A DNA stretch of 48,263 nucleotides from Hymenoscyphus infarciens (lineage: Eukaryota; Ascomycota; Leotiomycetes; Helotiales; Helotiaceae), in the NCBI GenBank assembly GCA_001414345.1, contig LLCB01000386.1:1-48263 (forward strand), given 5' to 3'. The translations under genes were made by a program, and so were the position numbers. This document shows, one piece after another, positions 11,595 through 23,044 of this stretch (position 1 is the stretch's first letter; each line of letters begins with the position of its first letter). The notes under the pieces are model-generated. The model made no database searches and was not told where the DNA came from. It was given only the letters and a program-made list of their open reading frames with translations.

Positions 11595-13350
11595 GAATTA
11601 AATTAGTATAGTAGATAATAAGAAAATAATGTCGATAAAAGAGGTAGGCTTATATATATAAGGCTAGGAATAATACTACTTACTAACTAGTTTCTTCTAC
11701 TCTTATTAATATAGTATACTACTACTCTTATTAGTATAAGATAATTAAGTAATATTTAGAGATTAAAAGAGAAGTATATCTTACTAATTACTTAATATAG
11801 GTCCTCTTTTATATACCGCTTCTAATACTTAAATATATTAATAATCTACTCTTATATTATACTAGAAAAGCTAGAAAGTAACTTATAAATAAAAGAGTAT
11901 ATAGTCTAGAGAAGCTCTATAAATATACTACTAATAGCAATAGATATTAATAATTAGTATACTATAATCTAGGTAATTAGTATATTCTTAAAAGGTTTAA
12001 ATTTAATAGCTAAGACGAGATTTACTACTCTCTTCTTCTCTCTATAAGTCGTTATATTTATAATATTATTAATAGCCTCCTCTTTTATTAAATACTTCTA
12101 TAGAGTCTTTCTACTACCTTTTATAATACTATACTTAATTTAAAGATATACTACTTTATTCTCTAAATTCGCTATAAGATACTAAACCTTAAGATACTAA
12201 ACATACTCTTAGAAGCGTCTATTACACTAGTATTAGCTCTTAAAGTTAGGATCTTAAAGTTATTAGTATATTAATTATAAATACTCTCTCTTAAAGGTTT
12301 AAACTAACCTTTACTTATATAGATTAATTCTAAAGTATATTTCTAGTACTATATACTCTTCTTTAACTTTTTAGGTTTATATAGATCGTACTTAATATAG
12401 TAGAAGTAACCTCTCTTCTCTTAGTACTCTCTAGAGATTTAAGCTAATATAAGCTTAAATATAGTATTATCTACCGCTACTTTAAGTACACGTATTAATA
12501 GTACTTCCTACTTAAGAAGTATAAGTATTTCGCTAAATATCGCTATTATAAGGTCAGATTTACTATTATTAATAATAATTACCTTAAACGATTAAGAAGG
12601 AGAAGAGGTAGATTAAGAAGAGATAGATTAAGAAGAGATAGACTAAGAGAGAGTAGGTATTTAGATACTAGCTAGGCTAGGACGTCTATAGAAAAAAGAG
12701 TAGTTTATATTAGTAATAATTAGAATAATAAATAATAAGAGAAGTAATATATAATATATATATCTTATATTATTATATAGTATAGGTATTAGAGAGTATA
12801 ATTAATATTATTAATATATTATCTAGAAACTAGTTAAGGCTTAAATATAAATAAGAGTAAATAGTACTAAATTAAGTACTTTACTAAATACTTAATTTAC
12901 TATAGTAAAACCTCTGTTTTTAGATACTAATTAGAGACTAATATTATATACTTTTCTTAGGTAGTACTACTCCTACTAAATCTACTAATAACACTATAAA
13001 TAATATATTTAAGGCTAGTATATACCTTACCTAGTTTCCTCTATAAGCTAGGAAAGGCTACTCTAATACCTCGAATAGAAAAGAATAGATAGAACAAATT
13101 TTAGAATAGGATTAGAGTAGTTAAAAGAAGTGATATATTAGAATAGGATTAGGTAGAATAGCCTTAAAATAGAGGTAGGAAAGAGAAGGATTATTAAGAA
13201 AGGATAGAATAATAGATTAGGTAGGGAAACCTAAAACACTACGCCTCTTTAACTAAGACTATAATCTAATCGAGAGGTATATAAGTCCTTTAAGAAACCT
13301 TTAGTAGAGCGTTTAGTAAGCTATATATAAGAGGATAGCTAGTTACGATA

Positions 13351-13409
13351 GAGTAGTATAGTATATTTGGTTAGTCGGTTAGTGAAAAAATTTTCGTACT
13401 AAGGCTTTT

Positions 13410-13440
<31 letters not shown>

Positions 13441-14330
13441 CTCACTACTACAACTCCCTTTAACTCAAACTTAGCTCTATAGACTCTTAAATAAGAGCTA
13501 GAGGTTCGTAGGATGCACCGCGTATAGGTGTTGAGTCTTTGCATCCCTAGAGAGTGAGAAGTAAGAGCTTGATAGTTTATAGGCATACTCGAGTACTCGA
13601 GTATCCTCTCAGCTGAGATGCTATCAGGATCATCTTTTGAAATGGACAAAGCCGCATCGCGTCGAGCGAAAGAGAGACTTAAAGCTAGACAAACGTATAT
13701 AGAGAGAGTTAAATAAGTTCTTTGAAGAGAGTGTTTATTAGGAGTAAGGTCATTTTTGATGAAGAGATTGTTGCCAATGTTGATCCTGATGGCATCTGGG
13801 AATGCGAATGGGTATTATTTATTCCCCCCATTTTTTTTGTTTACTTGAGGAAGTTTTGAATATCAAGAAAGAGACTTTTCGTATTAGCGGGTGCGTTTAC
13901 AAAGTAGAGTAGGGTAGGGGAGGGGTTTGTTTTATTGTAAAGTTCGCCAGAGTCTATCCTGCCCCCACCATCTCCAGAGGGCGGGCTCTAGAAGAGGTCC
14001 ATATTTACGCCATAGATACCCGTTTTTGGGCATTCCGTACTAGTACATCATCAATTTTAGAAGTCGAGTAGCAGCCTCAGCTCAGCTGCATTCACGGCCT
14101 TGGTGGATGCGGGAGCGTTAGGTTGGAGGGGTTGAGACTATGACGTAGGATATAAAAATTAGGTCACTACAAAACCTACCTACGTACCTACCGCCAGTAC
14201 CTCCTTGTGCAAACAAAAAACAAAAACAATCTTCAAGACACTTCAGACAACTTCTTCCAAAATCACAACTCTTACTCTTCTTAATTTCCCCAATACACAA
14301 ACAACCCGTCCACTCGTCAAACTCGTCATC
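13351..14330. other. Border between RIP block and gene island; no confident gene
   Basis: Base composition returns to normal here. A (TC)n microsatellite occupies about 13411-13442. Short open frames on both strands show no recognisable motif. Near 13739-13810 the plus strand gives a short stretch KVIFDEEIVANVDPDGIWEC that looks protein-like but has no start, stop context or splice sites; it may be a fragment of something. The last 400 bases are the promoter of the gene that starts at 14331. Confidence 0.5.
13916..14158 (+). promoter_or_regulatory. Promoter with three AGGGG motifs and a TATA-like box
   Basis: AGGGG, the core of fungal stress-response elements, occurs at 13916-13920, 13921-13925 and 14127-14131. 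A TATA-like GATATAAAAAT lies at about 14149-14159, some 175 bp before the start codon at 14331. Stress control is an inference from the motifs and from the hydrophilic nature of the product; AGGGG is short and can occur by chance. Confidence 0.4.
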
Positions 14331-14819
14331 ATGAGCGGAACTTCCAACGTTGGACAGGCCTCGGTCTATGAAGCTAAGGACCAGAGAACGGTTTCTAATA
14401 AGGAGGCTGAGGAGGAGAAGAAGGAGGCTAGATTCCATGAGGGTCAGGATAATGCTCACAAGGCAAATGATCCACGTAAGTTCTGATTTTCCATTTTATG
14501 TCTTTCTTTGCGGTTGTTGAGGGGCGGTATCAAATGGTTGCTGACTTGTGACATAGTGGACCAAAGATCTCTTGCCAACAGAGCTGCGCGTGAGGGGAAG
14601 AGAGAGCAAGAGTCCGAGCCCGAGACTGCTGAGACCAAGGCGTTGAAGAAGGATCCTACACTTCCTGTAAGTCTCTCTTTTCTGCCAAATTGGAAGACGG
14701 TTGCTGATTATTATTTCTAGGCCAAACTCCACGGAAACGAGCCTTCGAAGGGTGCCAAGATTGATGCTCAGATTCAGAAGGAAGAGCAAGAGGAGTTGGA
14801 GAGGAAGGGAAAGGCTTGA
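14331..14819 (+). CDS. Small hydrophilic protein of unknown function, 117 aa, three exons
   Basis: Exons 14331-14475, 14557-14666 and 14721-14819 join in frame; introns are 81 and 54 bp with GTAAGT donors and AG acceptors. The 117-residue product begins MSGTSNVGQASVYEAKD and is very rich in Glu, Lys, Gln and Ala with almost no hydrophobic stretches, no signal peptide, no membrane segment and no cysteine. It should be unfolded or form helices, much like hydrophilins and LEA-type stress proteins. I do not recognise a named family, so the function is open; a role in stress or desiccation tolerance is an inference supported weakly by AGGGG motifs in the promoter. It is the first gene after the transposon block and shows no sign of RIP itself. 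Confidence 0.8.
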
Positions 14820-15308
14820 GCGGGTTACTCTGATGGGTACTCTGAAGCAATAACGGGAGTGCGAATCATAATGGTTGGCGATGAAGGACAGGGTGGAAAT
14901 GCTCCTACATCTGGCAATTTCGAGAAGATGCGAATGATTGTATGATAGCCATGACCAAAATGCATTCTCTCCCATTTTCAGAACAACACTTGTGTGACTC
15001 GTGAACAAATGTCATGGTTGTGATTTTGTTGTGATTTTGCTGTAATAATTGTGTTGCTCGCTTGCATTATTATGACACCTTGAAAGACCGCCGAACCACG
15101 GGCAAGGCTGCAAAGGCGGCTACCATCAATACCTCACTCGCAACAACAACCAAGTTACCCCACCAACCTTACACAATTCACTTCGAACGTCGTAGACCCC
15201 TTTAGCCGACTCTGCAGCTTGAGGACATTTCATCTTGTCCTTAGCTGCCTGGAATCTCAACATAAATGACTTCCCTTCGGTGACCTCGAGGTCTAGATAT
15301 CCGCCAAT

Positions 15309-18300
15309 ATGGGACAAGGCTTCTCCCTCACAGCGTTGGCAGCGGGGTCTGCAGGTATCGATGTTCAGGATCTGAATGATCTGGTATACGAAAAGTCGAT
15401 GGGAAATGCGCGGTTCATGAAGAGTATTCGTGCACGGCATCGAGATGGAGTGGTACTGGTCAAAGTTATGGTCAAGCCATATCCAATGGCGTTGAAGAAA
15501 TACAGACTCAAGATCATAGGTTAGTAGAACCCTTTTTATCCTGCTGTAATTATATTGACTATGTAATAGAGGAAAGGAAAGTTCTAGCAGACGTTCCCAA
15601 CGCCCTTGCCTACCAACGAATCGTCGAGACCGAAACGAACGGGTATCTTGTTCGACAGTACCTACACAGCTCCCTCTACGATCGCATAAGCACCAGACCC
15701 TTCCTCGAGGATATTGAGAAGAAATGGATCTCTTTCCAGCTTCTCTGCGCTCTGCGAGATTGTCATTTTCGAGAGGTCTTTCATGGAGACATCAAGTCGG
15801 AAAATACTTTGGTCACCTCGTGGAACTGGTTATACCTCTCGGACTTTTCCTCGTCATTTAAACCTACATATATGCCATCAGACAACCCGGCGGAATACCA
15901 TTACTTCTTTGCTACATCAACGAAAAGAACGCAGCCATGTTACACCGCGCCGGAACGATTTGTGGCCTCTGGGGAAGTGGCGAATGCGGAGGCTCCCGTA
16001 ACGTGGGCAATGGATATATTTAGTGCTGGATGTGTGATGGCAGAGCTGTTTCTTGAAGGGCCCGTTCTCACTCTGGAAGGCTTATTCAAGTATCAACGCG
16101 GAGACACCGATTTTGTCATGACCCAACTAAGTCGGATTGCAGACAAGGAGGTTCGAGAGATGATCACACATATGATCCAACTTGATCCTGAAAAGCGATA
16201 CTCCGCCGACGAATATCTGCAGTTCTACAAGAATAAGGCGTTCCCCGAATACTTCTACAGTTTCCTACACCAATACATGGGTCTTGTAACGGATCCATCA
16301 TCTGGCAGAAATCCAATTTCAGGAGCCTCTGCAAACCTCGGAGAGCCTGATGAGCGCATCGACCGGATTTACTATGACTTCGACAAGATATCCTACTCTC
16401 TGGGGTATGAGCCCGAAAAACCGAAGAAACAGAAGCCTTCTTCCTCTGGCAGTGGCCTTGACCTTTTCCCTGTTCATCTTAATATCCCAAACAACGAATA
16501 CCAGCTTGAGAATTTCACAGGCAAAAAACCAGCTGAGGATGGTACACCCATATTTCTCTCTTTGGTCTGTTCATCTCTTCGAAATACTGCTCGGGCAACA
16601 GCCAAAATACGAGGGTGTGATCTCCTCCTTGCTTTTGCTGCGCGAATGACAGATGAAGCGAAACTTGACAGAATCCTTCCTCATATTGTCATGTTATTGA
16701 ACGACAAATCGGACAATGTGAAGGTTGCTGCAATTCGTTCCTTGACTCAGCTATTGGCACTTGTGACTGTGGTCTCTCCATTGAATTCTGAGATTTTTAT
16801 CACCTACATTCTCCCTCGGATGAAGAAGTTCCTCCCGGAAGCGCAAGAGGACCCCAATCCTCTGGTACGAGCAACCTATGCAGCTTGTTTGGGCAGTCTT
16901 GCCACAACCGCCTCTCGATATCTTGATATGATGGCCACATTGAGAGCAGACGGATCTCTCCCTTCCACAGAAATGGAAACAGAGGATGCTGTTAGCGGCG
17001 AACCCGTCTTTGAAGGATCATTTGACAGCACTCGATCACTCCTCATTCTCGAGTTTGAGATGCACACAAAGTCGTTAATTACAGATTCCGATACCGCGGT
17101 CAAACGAGCATTTCTTGGATCTGTTCCCGAGCTGTGCATGTTTTTCGGGACAGCAGACTCTAATGATATTATTTTGAGTCATCTGAATACATATCTCAAT
17201 GACCGAAACTGGATGCTCAAGTGTGCCTTTTTCGAGACCATTGTCGGAGTTGCGACGTTCCTGGGTGGCACGAGTCTGGAAGAGTTCATGTTACCTTTGA
17301 TGGTGCAAGCTTTGACTGATCCGGAGGAGTTCGTGATCCAAAGTGTTCTACAGTCATTTGCTAGTATGGCTGAGCTGGGTCTCTTCTCACGATCCAAGAC
17401 CTGGGAATTGGTCGACGTTGTTGCACGATTCACAATGCATCCTAATATATGGATCCGTGAAGCGGCGGCTAGGTTCATCTCAGCGGCTACGAGGTTCTTG
17501 TCCGTTGCGGATAATCATTGCATTATCTTGCCGTTGATCAGGCCTTACTTGAAGACCTCTATCACTGGGTTTTCCGAGTTGGAAATACTTGATAATTTGA
17601 AGAAGCCTTTTACACGCTCGTTATTGGATCTCTCGATCAATTGGGCTTTGAAGGTGGACAGAGGCATATTCTGGAAACAGGTGCATAAATTGCGCACTTT
17701 TACGTTTGATTCCACCAGCATGATACCGACGACATCTGGAAAAAACCTCGGTCAGCACGCATTGCAAAAGATACCAAAGAATGAAGAGGATGAGCAGTGG
17801 CTATCTAAACTTAGAAATATGGGCTTTGCTCCTGAGGATGAATTCAAGCTTATATGCTTGCGAGAGTACATCTGGCGCATTGCGGCATCCAAACCTCGCG
17901 AGTCGGCTCCCTCGTACCCTTCATATCTCAACAATATCATCAGTCTTCACAGCAATTTTGGCATTACGCCACAAACAGTCATGTTTGATGAGAAGGCCAA
18001 GGAAGAGGAAATGAGTCAGCAAGCTACCAGATTATCAAGTGAAAGCAATCGCCCACACACGATTGCAGACGCGTTGCTCGATGCCTCTATGACGATCGAT
18101 GACCCGATTGCCATTAGACGACGATCAGCATTCAACAGCCATCAAGCTCGATTGAACACTGGAATGCGATCCCCGATGATATCAAATGGACACGGTACCG
18201 GGTCACCCATTGAGCCTTCTCCCACGTCCCCTCAAGATGCTAGCAATGTAGTTACAGCTCCTGGCTCCCGTAAGGTATCCAGTACCTCTACAGCCCAAAA

Positions 18301-20059
18301 TGGCACCAGTAAAGGGAGTGACGACGAAGTCTCATTATCAAGTGTCAATTCCAGAGGACACAACCATGGAATCAAGCACAGAGGCAGCGCTATGAATCTC
18401 ATGGGTAATAAAGCGGTCTCAAAATCATCTCCTGAGACTGGCACCACTTCGGCCACCGTCTTTGGCAAAGTCGAAGGCCCATTTTCAAATGCTCCTGCAG
18501 GCCCTTCAGCTCTCGCTTTAGCAAAAGATTTGGAAATAGAGGGAATCGATGAAATCAAACATCGAGGTGCACATACATATTCAGGGAATGATCCTAGCAT
18601 ATTGAAGATGCTGGATTCGATGTACATGGATAATTATCCCATCGATGTTGCTGCTTTTGGTCCCATGATTGCACCCTCAAGCCGACCCAAGGCCATCAGT
18701 AGGAGTACCAATCAACCCGTCAGTCAACCTTGGAAGCCGGAAGGGGTGCTCGTCGCAACGTTTGCAGAGCATGTTGGGCCCTTACATCATATTGCTGTTG
18801 CGCCCGACCATCTCTTCTTCTTGACAGGAGGGGATGATGGTTGTGTGAAAGTATGGGATACCGGAAGACTTGAGCGCAACATAGCTCATCGATCCAGACA
18901 AACCCATAAACATGCTGCTGGTACCAGAATCACTGCTTTGTGCTTCGTTGAGAATACCCACTCGTTCATCAGTTGTGCGAGTGATGGTAGTATCAATGTG
19001 GTGCGAGTTGATTGTGTATCAAACAGTGGTTCAATGCGATATAGCAGGCTTCAGCTGTTACGAGAGTATCAACTTCCAAGAGATGAGGTGGCTGTCTGGT
19101 CCACTCATTTTAAAGCTGAGACAAGCTCGACATTGATCATTGCCACGAATCTGTCACGGATTATCGCTATTGATCTGCGGGCAATGAATGTGATGTATAC
19201 TCTCGAGAACCCGGTTCACCATGGCGCACCTACTTGCTTTGTGGTTGACAAGAAGCGACAGTGGCTGTTGCTTGGGACTTCACATGGTGTATTAGATCTC
19301 TGGGATTTGCGCTTCAAGCTTAGACTCAAGGCTTGGGGTATTCCGGATGGCACATCTATCTATCGCATGTCCATACATCCTACCAAAGGGCGAGGAAGAT
19401 GGGTATGCGTCGCTGGTGGCACTGGCGAGGGCGAGGTAACGGTGTGGGATGTTGAGAAGACACAGTGCAGAGAAGTCTACCGAGCGGTTGGCAGTCGACA
19501 TGGCACAAAGGGGTATGAACCTTGGACAGTCGACGAAGATCGCCCAGAAGGCATGCTAGGCCGCTTCGCAACATCTCTGGAGCCTAAAGGAGCAAACACC
19601 TCTGATCGCGGCGTTCGTGCAATGATCACTGGAACGGATAACCACGATAACAGCCGCGACTCCAAATACGGGTTCATTATCACGGGGGGAGCAGATAAGA
19701 AACTTCGATTCTGGGACGTCACACGTGTGGAGAATTCCATGGTTATTAGCGGACTTGATGTTGAGGAGAAGACTCCGACTTTCAACTCTGCGCATCCGAC
19801 AGCTTCGATGACTCTTAATGCTGAAAGTATGGGACGACCGGGACCTACGGCTCCGAATGCTGCGTCTGGGAGGGGGAGTTCTGTCACCAGTGGGAAGAGT
19901 GTGGGGAGTAAACCTCCGAGGAGTACGGTGATTAGTTTGCAGCAGCAGCAGCTTTTGAGGAGTCATTTGGATTCTATTCTTGATGTTGCGTTGCTTGAGA
20001 GTCCGTATGGGATGGTGGTTAGTGTTGATCGGTCGGGGGTTGTTTTTGTTTTCCAGTGA
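15309..20059 (+). CDS. vps15: VPS15-type serine/threonine protein kinase, PI3-kinase regulatory subunit
   Basis: Two exons (15309-15519, 15570-20059; 50-bp intron GTTAGT...TAG) give 1,566 residues, the usual size for Vps15/p150. The start MGQGFS carries the Gly2 needed for N-myristoylation. The kinase domain spans about residues 25-300: Lys in VLVKVMVK (about 52-56), HGDIKSEN with catalytic Asp144, and SDFSSSFKP with Asp162 in place of the usual DFG, as is typical of Vps15. HEAT repeats occupy about 360-680, a low-complexity Ser-rich linker about 880-1060, and a C-terminal WD40 propeller about 1120-1566 (for example FLTGGDDGCVKVWD). In yeast and animals Vps15 anchors the class III PI3-kinase Vps34 with Vps30/Beclin to endosomes and autophagosome sites. 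All core features are present, so it is expected to be functional. Confidence 0.97.
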
Positions 20060-20822
20060 TGGGGAAGGCGGAGAAGAGAGCTTTTATATCAGAGAAGGAG
20101 TGGGGATATCTGGAGGCGTTTGCTAGGGAGCATATATTGGGAGGCGCTGGGAATCGGTAGATAAACATTGGAGTTGGACCTCAACCAGGTTTGGCTTCAA
20201 CTCAGTACGATATTATAATGGGAATCTGTTTGGCTAAGTACAGCGAGGAAAGTGTTAAATATATTGTTAATTTATATAAAACCTCTGGAGATTGCATTTT
20301 AACTGGTCAGTGTCTAATCAAATCTAGCAGATTTTGACACTGTATAGAGAGTATTACAACCCCTGGAAAAAGTTGGCTTATAAGGTTCTAAGTAAGTCTT
20401 TTGTGATGTTTTAATCTGGATGCTTTTTTTATCTTTTATGTGACTGTGAAATAGTAGTTGTCCCTTCCTTGTTAATGCACTAATATACTCTTTGAGAAAA
20501 GAGCGACTGGCTTTTAAACTTTGACTTTGTTCTTCTTTCATTTTGGCATTGGAAACTTTTGAGGAGATTTTCAGAAAAAATTATTCCAAGTTGTTTTATT
20601 TATTTTGGTGAAAGTCGGCCCAAAATCGGCTCTTGTGCCTTGTGACCCCATCCAGACTAGTGCCGATGAGAGCCGCTAACTTTCAACCCTCAAGTCCAGT
20701 GGAGGGGGAACCTGAAGATTGTCAGCCTTGTGCTCTATAAACCACCTTCAAGCAACAACCCGCCCCTTCAACAACCAAACACACCTTCATACCAATAACG
20801 CAGATAAGTAGACAACGCGACC
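20060..20822. other. Intergenic: VPS15 3' end and LEA1 promoter
   Basis: No gene is seen in these 763 bp. The first 200 bases are the likely VPS15 3' UTR, with ATTATAATGG and AAATATATTG signals near 20210-20270. Bases 20700-20822 are pyrimidine- and CA-rich (CAACAACC, CAACCAAACACACC), typical of fungal 5' leaders, and TCTATAAACC near 20733-20742 could serve as a TATA box for LEA1. Confidence 0.5.
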
Positions 20823-21897
20823 ATGAGGCTCACCGCAGAGCTCATCCAAAACTCCCTCTCCTACCTCAACCCACTCAAGGAGCGCGAACTGGATCTCAGA
20901 GGTTCGTTCACAATTTTTTTAACTGAAAGGAACTGATATACTACACTTTGAGGCGAGCTTTGGTTGATATTCATATCCTTTTTTCTGGGACGTTGTAGGT
21001 CATAAGATACCGGCGATTGAGAATCTGGGTGTTGCTGGGGTATGTTCCTCCCCTTTTCCTTTTCCGCATCGTCAACAAGAATTGCGATTGAGATTGAGGA
21101 GAGGGCTGATGTTTTTGGTGCTGATAGCCGCATGATGCCATCGATTTTACCGACAATGATATCCAATTCCTAGGCGGCTTCCCGCTTTCCCCTCGATTAC
21201 GAACCCTCCTTCTGGCGCGCAATCGCGTTTCGGGCATCCAAGCTACGTTGGCGAATTCGGTGCCGAATCTTTCGATGCTTGTACTTAGCTCGAATGATTT
21301 CAAAGAGTTGGCGGATCTGGATGGACTGAGTACATTGACGAGGTTGATGCATTTGGTTTTGAACGAAAATCCGGTTACGAGAAAGGATGTGAGTTCTCCC
21401 ATATATCTAGAACGGGAGGGGATGAAAGGGAGGGGACACGCAGGGGTCTGTAGGTTGGATGCTAATTGATTATAGCATTATCGAACTTGGGTTATCTGGA
21501 GATGTCCTACCGTTCGGTTTTTGGATTACAAGAAAGTCAAGGACGAGGAGAGACGCCGGGCCAAGGAGTTATTTGGCACATTCGAGGAGCCTACGGAACT
21601 TGCCTCAAGGGTTTGTGGACACTTTTCTATGTTCTCTTTACGGGAAACTAACTAAAAAACCAGATCATGGGCGTCAAATCACGTACTTTCGATACACCAT
21701 CTGCCAATGGTATCGCGGCCGCTTCAACATCCAAAAACTACCGTGTGAAGCTTACGGATATTGAGAGGAAGAAGGTGGAGCAGTTGATTCGAAATGCGAA
21801 GAGTCTACAAGATATTCAGCGTTTAGAGAAGGAATTGAATGAGGGTCGGGTTCCGGCTGCGGCGCAGGGATTTGAGGGTGATGCAATGGAGGAGTAG
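20823..21897 (+). CDS. lea1: U2 small nuclear ribonucleoprotein A' (Lea1)
   Basis: Five exons (20823-20901, 20999-21039, 21128-21388, 21476-21610, 21664-21897) join to a 249-residue protein. It starts MRLTAELIQNSLSYLNPLKERELDLRG, the hallmark opening of U2A', and runs through leucine-rich repeats at about residues 20-130 (DLRGHKIPAIENLG, FTDNDIQFLGGFP, LRTLLLARNRV, LSMLVLSSNDF, LMHLVLNENPV). The cap motif follows (HYRTWVIWRCPTVRFLDYKKV), then a basic helical tail. U2A' binds U2B'' and U2 snRNA stem-loop IV in the U2 snRNP and so acts in branch-site recognition during splicing in the nucleus. The length is about that of the family. The second exon is only 41 nt. The 3' end lies 260 bp from the stop of the convergent Dpb3-like gene. 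Confidence 0.96.
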
Positions 21898-22157
21898 TGG
21901 GTTTTTGGGGATATTCGTAGGGATATCACATTTTCTTTCCATCGTGAAGGGAGCATATGAATGGCGTTATTTTGGTCGGTTCAACGAAAAAGTTATGGCG
22001 TTGAGGAAATATGAAGAAGAGAATGCACAAATTTGTATGTGAATAGGTTCCTTTCTTGCTGAACAGAATCAAGAATGCATATTCATCGCTCGGAACTGAA
22101 CTTTTCATTTCCATCTTTCTGACCAGGAGAATACTAAACAACCAGTCAATCTCCCAC
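21898..22157. terminator. Shared 3' region of two convergent genes
   Basis: The 260 bp between the stop of LEA1 (plus) and the stop of the Dpb3-like gene (minus) must hold the transcript ends of both. It is AT-rich near 21940-22060. No clear hairpin is seen and none is expected for polymerase II. Confidence 0.4.
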
Positions 22158-23044
22158 CTAACTCATCTCAACATCCCGCAAAGTCTCCCCACCACCATTA
22201 CTAACACCCGATCTTCTACGACTCTCCATCTCCAATTGCATGTTAGGGTCATCATCTCTCTCGTCGTCTTCCCTCGCAGCTGCCTTGCCATTACCATTCA
22301 CGTTGATAGCTGAGAATCCACCACCACCTCCACTGGCATTTCCATTGGTACCGTGACCGTTTGCGACGAGGTTGTCGAGTGGTCCTTGGGTGGTGGTCTC
22401 GGTGGCGCCCGAGGTGGGGTCGGTTGATGAGGGGACCTTTTTGGTTTTTATCTCTTTGAAGGGGATGGTTTTTGGGACTACGTCGGTAAGGAATTCAAGG
22501 TTATCGAGGCGGGATACTGCGTTTGCTGGTGGAGGTGTTAGTAGGATTATCGTGTTGAGGGCTAGAGAGGGAGCCGAGGTGAGGAGGTCAATGGATTGAA
22601 CTTGTGGAAGAGGAAGGAATGAGGACGAGGGCAACAGGTTGTGGAGATTGTGGAAGGGTGGGTACGAGGAAATCCGTACCTAGATCTCTGTATTGAATGT
22701 TACGGCGGGGCTTCTTCTCGGATTTGACGACGTTGTGACCTTGCTCGGCCATGTATTGGATGAACATCTCCTAGAAAGTCGATGTTAGAAGGTATTTACA
22801 CTTCTGGGGCAATCAAGGACAAGAGATAAGAGAGACTCACGGTGGCTATCGCGATGGTAAAGGCGGCGCTTGCTGCGCAAATATGGATATCTTGATCAAG
22901 CATAATCATCTTCTTGATTCGTGCCACTGCGAGCGAAATTAGCGAGGTTTTTCATTGCAAGGGTTTCCGTTTTGGCTTACATGGAAGATGAGGTGCCCCA
23001 GTTGGCTCTTTCCGTGGAGGGATGGGTGCGTTGTTGGGAGGCAT
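22158..23044 (-). CDS. Dpb3-like histone-fold protein (CBF/NF-Y family; DNA polymerase epsilon subunit C)
   Basis: Four exons on the minus strand (23044-22981, 22926-22841, 22770-22680, 22525-22158) join to 202 residues. Residues about 20-100 form an H2A/NF-YC-type histone fold: LPLARIKKMIMLDQDIHIC, AASAAFTIAIATEMFIQYMA, EQGHNVVKSEKKPRRNIQYR, DLANAVSRLDNLEFLTDVVP. The block ARIKKMI...ATEMFIQYMAEQ...IQYRDLA is typical of Dpb3 and of CHRAC-15 proteins. The C-terminal half is low-complexity (Gly- and Asn-rich, then acidic DDERDDD). Dpb3 pairs with Dpb4 in the polymerase epsilon holoenzyme; related subunits work in chromatin remodellers, and sequence alone does not fully separate these. Exon 4 overlaps a longer open frame that runs back into the intron; the GCAG acceptor and the continuous fold show the true border. 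Confidence 0.88.

Larger units (their letters stand above)
10647..12650 (-). pseudogene. hAT transposase remnant, N-terminal and catalytic part
   Basis: The minus strand from about 11140 to 10930 reads, in a single frame, LKGAYIEEN, stop, VELVI, stop, VIKKYNIEYKVG, stop, FITNNVLNNDT, and after about 60 bases RL, stop, YLRYIINLKVKAFLY. This is the hAT core with the family blocks L-x-GAHTGEN, GWFITDNAxNNDT and RLRCxGHIINLAxKAFL, in which His to Tyr, Cys to Tyr, Gly to Arg, Asp to Asn and Trp or Gln to stop are RIP changes. The protein runs on into the piece left of the Gypsy insertion. The N-terminal part (about 11400-12650), where a BED zinc finger would be expected, could not be read confidently; an acidic-looking repeat of GATTAAGAAGA units lies near 12595-12650. 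Confidence 0.85.
526..13350. other. AT-rich, RIP-mutated transposon block
   Basis: Across about 12.8 kb the dinucleotides CA and TG are almost missing while TA is in great excess; CT, CC and some CG remain. This is the pattern left by repeat-induced point mutation, which turns CpA into TpA on both strands. No long open frame exists anywhere in the block, and recognisable transposon proteins are broken by TAA and TAG codons. The change in composition is sharp at both edges (about 526 and about 13350). The block holds a decayed hAT element on the minus strand and a complete Gypsy element on the plus strand nested inside it. About 526-1600 and 12650-13350 could not be assigned; they may be hAT ends or other elements. 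Confidence 0.93.

Noticed and set aside
13371..13649. Minus-strand ORF of 92 codons ending in an Arg-Glu run
   Set aside because: The Arg-Glu run is only the translation of the (TC)n microsatellite, and the rest shows no motif or splice structure.
14496..15008. 170-codon minus-strand ORF opposite the small hydrophilic gene
   Set aside because: It overlaps all of exon 3 and most of exon 2 of the spliced plus-strand gene and has the composition of a shadow frame.
15809..20059. Single-exon start of the VPS15 reading frame at 15809
   Set aside because: It would lack the kinase N-lobe and HGDIK loop; a 50-bp intron joins it to the myristoylated N-terminus at 15309.
22526..22634. Longer fourth exon of the Dpb3-like gene following the open frame
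   Set aside because: The histone fold is continuous only when the GCAG acceptor at 22526 is used; the extension is intron sequence.
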